64,000 nt of DNA from Mycolicibacterium novocastrense (GTDB lineage: Bacteria; Actinomycetota; Actinomycetes; Mycobacteriales; Mycobacteriaceae), in contig NZ_BCTA01000021.1 of NCBI RefSeq assembly GCF_001570485.1, forward strand, positions 1-64,000. The letters are read 5' to 3'. Under the pieces are notes generated by a model, which was given only the letters and a program-made list of their open reading frames with translations, was not told where the DNA came from and ran no database searches. This document shows, in pieces, positions 44,359-52,377 of this stretch; positions within the stretch are counted from its first letter, which is position 1; the number at the start of each line of letters is the position of its first letter. Both the position numbers and the translations under genes were made by a program.

Positions 44359-46022
44359 CGATCCGCTCTCCGCTCGGGAAAGATGCCACTGGGCTCACCG
44401 CGGCCGTCCCAGTTGAGCAGGTTTACCCGCGACGGGCGCGACTCGGTGACCGCGATGCCCTCACTGGTCTGCCGGTGGTGCAGCGCATGGAAGCTCTCCA
44501 CCGCGACGGGCACCGGGGCACCGCTGGCCTCACCGAACGGACCCGACTCGTACATGCCCGGGCCGCCCTCGAACGACAGTGAGCAGCCGGGCTCTTCGAG
44601 CGCCTGAGCCTCCAGGGCGTGGGCATCGGCGACGTATGCGGTCGGAATGACGTAGCGCTCTTCGTATTTCGCGAGCGCAAGCAGCCGGTACATCTCGTAC
44701 ATCTGCTCCTCGGACATGCCGACCGCCTGGGGGATGTGCGGCTGGGTCTCGCGGCCCAGGTTGATGTCGCGCATGTAGGACCGCATCGCGGCAAGCCGTC
44801 GCAGCACACCTTCGACCACCGCGGTGTCCCCGGCCGTGAACAGCCCGGCGAGGTACTCGATCGGAATGCGCAGCGCCTCCAGCGCACCGAACAGGTTCCC
44901 GAGGGCCTCACCGTCATGGCCGTCGCGGGCGACCGCGTCGACCACCGGGGACAGCGGCGGGATGTACCAGACCATGGGCATCGTCCGGTATTCGGGATGC
45001 AGTGGCAGCGCAACCTGATAGCGGTGGATCAGCGCGTACACCGGCGAGCGCTGGGCGGCCTCGATCCACTCCTCGGAAATGCCCTCCGCGCGGGCGCCGG
45101 CGATGACGTCGGGATCGTGCGGGTCCAAGATGATCGACTTCTGCGCTTCGTAGAGGTCGGTGTCCTTCTCCGTCGCCGCCGCCTCGAGCACCCGATCCAC
45201 GTCGTAGAACACCAGGCCCAGGTACCGCAACCTGCCCACACACGTCTCCGAGCACACCGTCGGCAACCCCACCTCGACGCGCGGGTAGCAGAACGTGCAC
45301 TTCTCGGCCTTGCCGGTCTTGTGGTTGAAATACACCTTCTTGTAGGGACATCCGGACACACACATCCGCCAGCCGCGGCAGCGGTCCTGGTCGACGAGCA
45401 CGATGCCGTCCTCGGAGCGCTTGTAGAGCGCCCCGGACGGGCACGACGCGACGCACGAGGGGTTCAGGCAGTGCTCGCAGATCCGCGGCAGGTAGAACAT
45501 GTACGTCTGCTCGAGTTCGAGGCGGACCTGTTCGTTGACCTTCTGCAGCACCGGATCTCCGGACAGGATCTCCGGTGAGCCGCCGAGGTTGTCGTCCCAG
45601 TTCGCCGACCACTCAACCTTCATCGGTTCGCCACTGATCAAGCTCCGGGGTGGCGCCACCGGCATGTGCTCGCCCAGTGGCGCATTCGTCAGGTTCTCGT
45701 AGTCGTAGGTCCACGGCTCGTAGTAGTCGTTGATGCTGGGCATCTTGGGGTTGGCGAAGATCCGCAACAGCTTGCTCAGCCGCCCGCCGTCGCGCAGCCT
45801 CAACCGACCTCTGCGGTCGCGTATCCATCCGCCACGCCACCGCTCCTGATCCTCGTAGGTTCGCGGATAGCCTTGGCCGGGACGGGTTTCGACGTTGTTG
45901 AACCAGACGTACTCGGTACCGGGCCGATTGGTCCAGGCCTGTTTGCAGGTCACCGAGCAGGTATGGCAGCCGATGCATTTGTCGAGGTTCATCACCATCG
46001 CCATCTGCGCCATGACTTTCAT
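44355..46022 (-). CDS. narH: Respiratory nitrate reductase beta subunit
   Basis: A 555-residue FeS subunit. Four clusters are indicated: CIGCHTCSVTCKQAW, CEHCLNPSCVASCPSG, CRGWRMCVSGCPYKKVYFNH (Trp replacing one Cys, giving the [3Fe-4S] cluster) and CTFCYPRVEVG with CSETCVGRLRYLG. It relays electrons from NarI haems to NarG. Its length is slightly larger than the usual ~510 because of a longer C-terminal tail. Start and stop overlap neighbours by four bases. Confidence 0.95.
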   Translation of the reverse strand: MKVMAQMAMVMNLDKCIGCHTCSVTCKQAWTNRPGTEYVWFNNVETRPGQGYPRTYEDQERWRGGWIRDRRGRLRLRDGGRLSKLLRIFANPKMPSINDYYEPWTYDYENLTNAPLGEHMPVAPPRSLISGEPMKVEWSANWDDNLGGSPEILSGDPVLQKVNEQVRLELEQTYMFYLPRICEHCLNPSCVASCPSGALYKRSEDGIVLVDQDRCRGWRMCVSGCPYKKVYFNHKTGKAEKCTFCYPRVEVGLPTVCSETCVGRLRYLGLVFYDVDRVLEAAATEKDTDLYEAQKSIILDPHDPDVIAGARAEGISEEWIEAAQRSPVYALIHRYQVALPLHPEYRTMPMVWYIPPLSPVVDAVARDGHDGEALGNLFGALEALRIPIEYLAGLFTAGDTAVVEGVLRRLAAMRSYMRDINLGRETQPHIPQAVGMSEEQMYEMYRLLALAKYEERYVIPTAYVADAHALEAQALEEPGCSLSFEGGPGMYESGPFGEASGAPVPVAVESFHALHHRQTSEGIAVTESRPSRVNLLNWDGRGEPSGIFPERRADR

Positions 46023-49000
46023 TGGTAGACCACCTTCTGGTTACGCCGCCGGACGACGGTCACCTCGTCGCGTTGGTTACCGGTCGGCCCGAGATAGTTG
46101 AACGCGAAGGCCATCTGGGCGTATCCGCCTGCCAGATGGCTCGGCTTGATCAGCAGCCGGGTCAACGAATTGTGGATACCGCCGCGCTTCCCGGTGGTCT
46201 CGCTGAGCGGCACGTCGATCACCCGCTCCTGCACGTGGTAGACGAACACCACACCCTCGGGCATCCGGTGCGACACGATCGCGCGGCACACCAGCACGCC
46301 GTTGCGGTTCACCGCCTCGACCCAGTCGTTGTCGCGCACCGAGATCTTCGCCGCATCGGCCGGGCTCATCCACATCGTCGGCCCGCCGCGTGACAACGAC
46401 AACATGAACAGGTTGTCCTGGTATTCGGAGTGGATTGACCACTTGGAGTGCGGCGTCAGATACCGCACCGTCAGCGCCACACCGTCGCTCTCACCCACCG
46501 CGGACTCGCCGAACAATCGCGACATGTCCAGCGGCGGACGGTAAATCGGCAGCTGCTCACCGAGCTCTTCGAGCCAGTCGTGATCCAGATAGAAGTGCAT
46601 CCGGCCGGTCAGCGTGTGAAACGGTTTGAGTTCCTCGATGTTGACGGTGAACGGCGCGTAGCGGCGCCCACCGGTTTCGCTGCCCGACCACTCCGGGCTG
46701 GTGATCACCGGAACCGGCCGCGCCTGGGTGTCGGCGAACGTGATGCGGCGCTCCTCGCTGCCGCCGGCCAGATGGACCAGTCGGCGCCCGGTCCGCCGCT
46801 CCAACTCGCGGAACCCCTCGACGGCCAACCGCCCGTTGCTGGTGCCCGAGAGCGTCAGGATCGCCTCGGCCATCCGTTCTGCGGTGTTGATCGCCGGTCG
46901 GCCTTCTGCGCGACCGGAGTTCATCACCCCGAACTTGGCCGCCAGTTCGTCGACCTCCTTGTCGGGTCGGACGGTCACACCCTTGGTGGTCAGCCCCAGC
47001 TTCTCGACGAGGGGCCCCAACGCCGCCCACTTCTCGGCGATCGCCGGATAGTCACGCTCGACGACGGCGATCGGGCCCATCGTCTTACCGGGTACCGGGG
47101 TGCTCCCGTCGGCGCGCCAATCTTTCTCGATGCCACCGGGATACGCCATCGCACCGGGAGTGTCGTGTTGCATCGCGCCGAGCACCACGTCGGACCGCAC
47201 ACCCAGATGCTTGGCCGCCAGCGCGCTGAACACCCGCGCGATCGCGCCGAAGGCCTCGAAGTCGGAATGGGTCTCCCACGGCGGGTCGACGGCGGGGTTG
47301 AACGCGTGAATGTACGGGTGCATGTCGGTGCTGGACAGGTCGTGCTTCTCGTACCACGTGGCCGCGGGCAGCACCACGTCGGACAGCAACGTCGTCGAGG
47401 TCATTCGGAAGTCGATCGACATCAACATGTCGAGTTTGCCCTCGGGGATGTCGTCGGTCCACGTTATGTCGTTGGGCCGCACGGCTTCCGGCGTCGGCTG
47501 GGCCTGGAGGTTCGAGTCGGTTCCCAGCAGATGACGCAGGAAGTACTCGTTGCCCTTACTCGACGACCCCAGCAGGTTGGCCCGCCAGACCGACAGCACC
47601 CGAGGCCAGTTCGCCGGGTTGTCCGGGTCGGTGACGGCCAGTTTGAGCTCACCTTGCGCGAGCTTCTCGGTGACATAGGTGGAGATGTCCTGACCGGCGG
47701 CGCGGGCCTCGTCGGCGACGTCGAGGCTCGAACGGTCGAACTGCGGATAGAACGGGCTCCAGCCCATCGCGGTCGACGCGGCGAGCACATCCATGGTGTG
47801 CCGGTCCCGGAACCGGCCGCGACCCAGCGGGCTCGACAGCGCATCGGCACGATAGCCGTCGTAACGCCACTGATCGGTGTGGACGTACCAGTACGACGTG
47901 CCCGGCATCTGTCGCGGCGGCCGCGCCCAGTCGGTACCCATGGCCAGCGCCGACCATCCCGTCACCGGGCGGCACTTCTCCTGTCCGACATAGTGCGCCC
48001 AGCCGCCGCCGTTGCGCCCCATCGCGCCGGTGAGCAACACCAGCGCCAGCACCGCCCGGTAGGTGGCGTCGCCGTGGAACCACTGGCATATGCCGGCACC
48101 CATGATGATCATCGACCGGCCACCGGATTCCTCGGCGTTGCGGGCGAATTCGGTGGCGATCCGAATGGCCTGTGAGGCAGCCACGCCGGTGATCGACTCC
48201 TGCCAGGCAGGGGTGTAGGGCTTGGGATCGTCGTAGCCGGTAGGCCAGTCGCCGGGTAGGTCAGGCCGGGCCACGCCGTAGTGCGCCAGCATGAGGTCGA
48301 ACACCGTGCACACCAGGTGTTCGCCGACCCGCCGCACCGGCACGCCGCGGCTCAGCGTCTCGCCGTGGCCGTCGAACGTGTCGAATCGCGGCAACACCAC
48401 CTCGGCCATCTCACCGCCCTCGGTGAACAGCACCGTCAACGCCGGGACGAGATCGCCCAGTTCGAGGTTCCACTTGGTGACGCCGTCGTCGCCAAAACGG
48501 AATCCCAACGAGCCGTGCGGTACGGCGACGGAGTCGGTCGCCGCGTCGAGGAACACCGGTTTGAAGGCCGCGTTCTCCTGTGCCGCGGATTGGCCGCCGA
48601 GGTCGGCCGCGGTCAGGTTCTTACCGGGCACGAGCCTGCCGTCGCGCTCCTCGAGCTTGACCAGGAACGGCAGATCGGTGAACTTGCGGACATAGTCGAC
48701 GAAGAACGGAACACGCTGTTTGACAAAGAATTCCGAGAGCACCACGTGGCCCATCGCCATGGCCAACGCACCGTCGGTGCCCGCCGCGCACGGCATCCAC
48801 TCGTCGGCGAACTTGGTGTTGTCGGCGTAGTCGGGGCTGACGCTTACGACCTTCGTGCCGCGGTATCGCACCTCGGTCATCCAGTGCGCGTCCGGCGTGC
48901 GGGTGACCGGCACGTTGGAACCCCACATCATCAGATATGAGGCATCCCACCAGTCACCGGATTCCGGTACGTCGGTCTGATCACCGAAGACCTGCGGTGA

Positions 49001-49714
49001 GGCCACCGGAAGGTCGGCGTACCAGTCGTAGAAGGACGTCATCACGCCACCGAGCAGCTCGATGAACCGCGACCCTGCCGCGAAGGAGACCATCGACATC
49101 GCGGGGATGGGGGAGAACCCCGCAATCCGGTCGGGCCCGTACTGCTTGATCGCGTGCACGTGGGCCGCGGCGATCATCTCGGTCGCCTCGGCCCAACTGA
49201 CCCGCACCAGACCGCCTTTGCCCCTTGCCTGTTGGTAGCGTCGGCGCCGTTCGGGGTCGTTCTGGATGTCGGCCCACGCGAAGACCGGATCCGATACACG
49301 CGACTTCGCCTCGCGGTACATCGCGACGAGTTCGCCGCGCGCGTACGGGTAGCGCACCCGCGTCGGCGAATAGGTGTACCAGGAGAACGCCGCGCCGCGC
49401 GGACAGCCACGCGGCTCGTACTCCGGCCGGTCCGGCCCAACCGAGGGGTAATCGGTCTCCTGGGTTTCCCAGGTGATGATGCCGTCCTTGACGTAGATCT
49501 TCCACGAGCACGAGCCGGTGCAGTTCACGCCGTGCGTCGAGCGGACCACCTTGTCGTGGCTCCACCGATCGCGATAGAAGATGTCGCCTTCGCGGCCACC
49601 GCGACGGTGGATGGTCCGCCCGTCGTCGGAAGCCTCACCGGGAGTGAAGAACCGGCCGCTGCGCTCGAGCAGTTCTTCGATCGGGCCGCCGATGTGGGGC
49701 GGAGTGATCGTCAC
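46019..49714 (-). CDS. narG: Respiratory nitrate reductase alpha subunit
   Basis: A 1231-residue molybdopterin enzyme reducing nitrate to nitrite on the cytoplasmic face. The N-terminal [4Fe-4S] site has H61, C65, C69 and C104 (HGVNCTGSC, RGCPRG). The Mo-cofactor region shows MMWGSNVPVTRTPDAHW and GAGICQWFHGDATYRAV. Full length, no interruption. It overlaps narH and narK by four bases each. In M. tuberculosis NarGHJI is constitutive while NarK2 is DosR-controlled; here all are one unit. Confidence 0.96.
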   Translation of the reverse strand: MTITPPHIGGPIEELLERSGRFFTPGEASDDGRTIHRRGGREGDIFYRDRWSHDKVVRSTHGVNCTGSCSWKIYVKDGIITWETQETDYPSVGPDRPEYEPRGCPRGAAFSWYTYSPTRVRYPYARGELVAMYREAKSRVSDPVFAWADIQNDPERRRRYQQARGKGGLVRVSWAEATEMIAAAHVHAIKQYGPDRIAGFSPIPAMSMVSFAAGSRFIELLGGVMTSFYDWYADLPVASPQVFGDQTDVPESGDWWDASYLMMWGSNVPVTRTPDAHWMTEVRYRGTKVVSVSPDYADNTKFADEWMPCAAGTDGALAMAMGHVVLSEFFVKQRVPFFVDYVRKFTDLPFLVKLEERDGRLVPGKNLTAADLGGQSAAQENAAFKPVFLDAATDSVAVPHGSLGFRFGDDGVTKWNLELGDLVPALTVLFTEGGEMAEVVLPRFDTFDGHGETLSRGVPVRRVGEHLVCTVFDLMLAHYGVARPDLPGDWPTGYDDPKPYTPAWQESITGVAASQAIRIATEFARNAEESGGRSMIIMGAGICQWFHGDATYRAVLALVLLTGAMGRNGGGWAHYVGQEKCRPVTGWSALAMGTDWARPPRQMPGTSYWYVHTDQWRYDGYRADALSSPLGRGRFRDRHTMDVLAASTAMGWSPFYPQFDRSSLDVADEARAAGQDISTYVTEKLAQGELKLAVTDPDNPANWPRVLSVWRANLLGSSSKGNEYFLRHLLGTDSNLQAQPTPEAVRPNDITWTDDIPEGKLDMLMSIDFRMTSTTLLSDVVLPAATWYEKHDLSSTDMHPYIHAFNPAVDPPWETHSDFEAFGAIARVFSALAAKHLGVRSDVVLGAMQHDTPGAMAYPGGIEKDWRADGSTPVPGKTMGPIAVVERDYPAIAEKWAALGPLVEKLGLTTKGVTVRPDKEVDELAAKFGVMNSGRAEGRPAINTAERMAEAILTLSGTSNGRLAVEGFRELERRTGRRLVHLAGGSEERRITFADTQARPVPVITSPEWSGSETGGRRYAPFTVNIEELKPFHTLTGRMHFYLDHDWLEELGEQLPIYRPPLDMSRLFGESAVGESDGVALTVRYLTPHSKWSIHSEYQDNLFMLSLSRGGPTMWMSPADAAKISVRDNDWVEAVNRNGVLVCRAIVSHRMPEGVVFVYHVQERVIDVPLSETTGKRGGIHNSLTRLLIKPSHLAGGYAQMAFAFNYLGPTGNQRDEVTVVRRRNQKVVYQ

Positions 49715-50943
49715 CGTGTGGCCTCCTTCGGATGCGGCTCATGGGCGTGCAGCCGCAGTGCGGTGTAAGCGAACGCGATCAACGCGGTCACCACGAGCAG
49801 GATCAGTCCGACCGAGTAGTCGTTCTCGACCGCGTCGTAGGTCGAGCCCATTACCAGCGGCGGGAAGTAACCACCCAAACCCCCTGCGGCCGAGACGATT
49901 CCGGTGATCGAACCCACTGACTTGGCGGGTGATCGGCGAGCCACCCAGGCGAACACGCCGCCGGTGCCGACACCGAGGAACACCGCCAGCGCGATGAAGG
50001 TGGCTGCCGACCACACATCCGGCGGCGGTTGCAGCATGGCGATCAATGCCATCAGCGCGGTGCCGGCGAAGGAGCTCAGTACGACGTACTTCGGCGCGAT
50101 GCGGTCGGCCAGCGCCCCGCCGACCGGACGTGCGAGGACGGCGGCCAGCGCGAACCCCGCCGTTCGCGCGCCGGCGTCGACGGCCGAGAAGTGGTAGATC
50201 GTCTTGATGTAGGTGGGCAGATAGTTGCTGAACGCCACGAACCCGCCGAACACGATCGCGTAGAGGAATGACATCTCCCAGGTGACGCGAAGTTTGGCCG
50301 CTGCCTTCAGCTTCGGCATCACCCGGTCCGTGTTGGGCGTGAAGGTCGGTGAATCACGCATCAACAGCAGGCACAGCGCCGCGGTGATCGCCAACGCGAC
50401 CGCGATGATCACATGGGTGGGGAAGAGCCCGAACCAGCCCACGAACCGGGGTGTGAAGAACGCCGAGAGCGCGGTGCCCACCATCCCCATCCCGAAGACC
50501 CCGGTCGCGAATCCGCGCCGCGACGGGTCGTACCAGTTGTTGGCGAACGGAATCCCGACAGCGAAGATCGTGCCCGCGATGCCCAGAAAGAAGCCGCACA
50601 CCAGCAGCATCGGATACGACCCTGCCGAACCCGCAGCGCCGACCGCCAGCACCGGCACGATCGAGATCAGGGAGATCGCGATGAACAAGGCCCGCCCACC
50701 GAACCGGTCGGTCAGCGAACCCACGACGATCCGCCCCAGCGCGCCCACCAGAATCGGTGTGGCCACCAGCATCGAGGCCTCGGAACTGCTCAGCGACAAA
50801 TCGCCCGCGTACGTGGTCGACAGCGGGCCGATCATGTTCCAAGCCCAGAAGTTGATGGCCGAGACCCAGGTGGCCAGCGCTAAGTTGATGCCCCGCCGCG
50901 CGCCGGTGTGCGGCGTAGTCGCCGTACTCACTCGTCCAGACAA
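49711..50943 (-). CDS. narK: Nitrate/nitrite transporter NarK
   Basis: A 410-residue major facilitator of the NNP family with 12 membrane segments. Seen: the substrate-binding Arg regions and nitrate signatures GIAGTIFAVGIPFANNWYDP and GVGTGGVFAWVARRSPAKSV-GSITGIVSAAGGLGGYFPP. It imports nitrate or exchanges it for nitrite. It is the first gene of the nar operon, so transport and reduction are co-expressed. ATG/GTG start 50943; no clear DosR box precedes it. Confidence 0.94.
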   Translation of the reverse strand: MSGRVSTATTPHTGARRGINLALATWVSAINFWAWNMIGPLSTTYAGDLSLSSSEASMLVATPILVGALGRIVVGSLTDRFGGRALFIAISLISIVPVLAVGAAGSAGSYPMLLVCGFFLGIAGTIFAVGIPFANNWYDPSRRGFATGVFGMGMVGTALSAFFTPRFVGWFGLFPTHVIIAVALAITAALCLLLMRDSPTFTPNTDRVMPKLKAAAKLRVTWEMSFLYAIVFGGFVAFSNYLPTYIKTIYHFSAVDAGARTAGFALAAVLARPVGGALADRIAPKYVVLSSFAGTALMALIAMLQPPPDVWSAATFIALAVFLGVGTGGVFAWVARRSPAKSVGSITGIVSAAGGLGGYFPPLVMGSTYDAVENDYSVGLILLVVTALIAFAYTALRLHAHEPHPKEATR

Positions 50944-50986
50944 CCACGTGTCAAAGGCATCCGCGTGGCTTTCGAGTAAAGCGCTG

Positions 50987-50999
50987 CTACACGATGTAG
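50987..50999. promoter_or_regulatory. Palindrome upstream of narK
   Basis: CTACACGATGTAG is a 5-bp inverted repeat about 45 bases before narK. The TACTACA...TGTAG type resembles BlaI/CopY-like operators. CCACG (50944-50948) and CGTGG (50964-50968) form a second, looser pair next to it. It replaces the expected DosR or NarL site; binding factor unknown. Confidence 0.35.
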
Positions 51000-51021
51000 T
51001 ACAGACCGCGCCGTTGTCGGT

Positions 51022-51444
51022 CTAGGCGCGAATTCTCCTGCGGCGCTTGGTCGGGTCGTGCTGTCCGGCGAGCGTCAACCCGAGGATCGACATGACGACA
51101 CCAAAACCGAACCACATCCAGTCGAACACGCTGGCCACGGCGTATCCGTAGACGAACAGCGCGAAGTAGGCCAGCCCGGCGCCCAGAAAGTAGGCCCGGG
51201 AGGCCGCGTATGTTCGCGCCATCACCAGGCCCAGTGCGCCGATCACCAGGTTGACGACGTTGCCCAGTCCGGACACCGAGATCATGCCGAGCAGGGTGGC
51301 CCCGGATCGGTGGTCGGCCCAAGCCAGCCTGTCGTAATCCTGGGTCACGCCCGGGATGAAGCCGAGGGCGCCGAGAAGAATCAGGGCGACGCCGGCGATC
51401 ACCGCGGCCCCCTGCACGGCCATGTACTTCGGTGTCCTTGCCAT
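51022..51444 (-). CDS. DUF4383 membrane protein
   Basis: A 140-residue protein with four membrane segments and the family features GALGFIPGVTQDYDRL, WADHRSGATLLGMISVSGLG-NVVNLVIGALGLVMART. Function unknown; common in actinobacteria near redox and stress genes. ATG 51444 is near the end of a GAGGCGAG stretch. It has a neighbour of the same family at 51533 on the same strand. Confidence 0.85.
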   Translation of the reverse strand: MARTPKYMAVQGAAVIAGVALILLGALGFIPGVTQDYDRLAWADHRSGATLLGMISVSGLGNVVNLVIGALGLVMARTYAASRAYFLGAGLAYFALFVYGYAVASVFDWMWFGFGVVMSILGLTLAGQHDPTKRRRRIRA

Positions 51445-51532
51445 GCCTCGCCTCCGTCCGAACCCTTATTGACGGACTCGCAGGTGATACCCGCCGGGCG
51501 CGGACGCTAACCGGCGCAAGCGGCGCGGACGC

Positions 51533-52024
51533 TTACCGGGCGTTGCGATTGCGGTTCAACGGGGTGTTGGCGTCGATGACCCGCCGCGACAACAGCACAC
51601 CCAGCGCGATCATGCCGACCCCGAGTAGCAGATGAAGCCAGTTGTCGGCAGTGTTCAACGGCACGAAGTTCGCCGCGCTGTCATGGTCGATGACCAGGCC
51701 GTACACGAAGAGCAACAGGTAGATGACGCCGCCGCCGATCAGGTAGATGCGGGCCGCGTCGAACGTGCGCGCCATCAAGACGCCGGCCACACCGAACAGC
51801 AGGTGCACGAGGTTGTGCAGGATCGAGACGTTGAAGATCCCGAGCAACATGGCTCCGGAGTGATGGCCGGCGAACGTCATGGTGTCGTAGTTCGTCGTGA
51901 TCCCCGGGATGAAGCCCAGGATGCCCACCAGCAAGAACGTTGCGCCGACGGCGAGTGCTGCTTTCTGCACGGGGGTGCCGTAACGCGTCGCGGCCGTTCG
52001 GCCCGGCGGATGACTGCTGACCAT
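51533..52024 (-). CDS. DUF4383 membrane protein (paralogue)
   Basis: A 163-residue paralogue of the previous gene: LGFIPGITTNYDTMTFAGHH, SGAMLLGIFNVSILHNLVHL, LFGVAGVLMARTFDAARIYL. The N-terminal extension is basic and unrelated. ATG 52024 follows GGAAA. The pair lies 89 bases apart on the same strand and probably arose by tandem duplication. Confidence 0.85.
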   Translation of the reverse strand: MVSSHPPGRTAATRYGTPVQKAALAVGATFLLVGILGFIPGITTNYDTMTFAGHHSGAMLLGIFNVSILHNLVHLLFGVAGVLMARTFDAARIYLIGGGVIYLLLFVYGLVIDHDSAANFVPLNTADNWLHLLLGVGMIALGVLLSRRVIDANTPLNRNRNAR

Positions 52025-52176
52025 CGTCGTTTCCTTTCGTCGAGGTCAGCGATGGCTACCCGGCGAAAGTCGATGCAAACGTGGTTTGGCGATCCCGTCG
52101 CAACAGGACATGCGACTCAGGTCTGTGAGCGAACCTGAGCCGATTCCGTGCGGCCCGAGCTTTACTGCTTGACGGC

Positions 52177-52284
52177 CTATTTCTTGATGTAGCAGTTCGG
52201 CGCGTTGCCGCAGTGATGACCTTGATCGCACTTGTGGCAGTGGCAGGTACAGCCGCTCTTGGCCTTGATCGCAGATGTACGCAT
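52177..52284 (-). CDS. 35-residue Cys/His-rich protein, metallothionein-like
   Basis: The minus strand encodes a 35-residue peptide with six Cys (C12, C14, C16, C19, C25, C31) and four His (H15, H17, H23, H24), in clusters of the form CTCHCHKC and HHCGNAPNC. The rest is Lys-rich. ATG 52284 follows GAAGGAG at an eight-base spacing. CXC and CXCXC spacing with interleaved His is what small Zn/Cu-binding proteins (metallothioneins) look like. No sequence match to MymT is evident. It lies between DUF4383 genes and prpE/acs, downstream of a hairpin. Metal specificity is unknown. Confidence 0.72.
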   Translation of the reverse strand: MRTSAIKAKSGCTCHCHKCDQGHHCGNAPNCYIKK

Positions 52285-52312
52285 CGCGAATCAACTCCTT
52301 CGTCGTGAGCCG

Positions 52313-52329
52313 GCCCGCGTGGGGCGGGC
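52313..52329 (-). terminator. Hairpin after the acyl-CoA ligase gene
   Basis: GCCCGC and GCGGGC pair across a 5-base loop, 49 bases after the ligase stop and 29 bases before the small-protein start. Weak as an intrinsic terminator, but it separates the two transcripts. Confidence 0.4.
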
Positions 52330-52377
52330 ACGGACTCAACACCGAATATAGGCCGATACGAGCGGCGTCGGAGCGGC

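Noticed and set aside
51900..52176. Possible DosR half-site (CGACTTTCGCC, minus strand) upstream of the second DUF4383 gene
   Set aside because: Only one half-site is recognisable and the opposite half is absent; not scored as a box.
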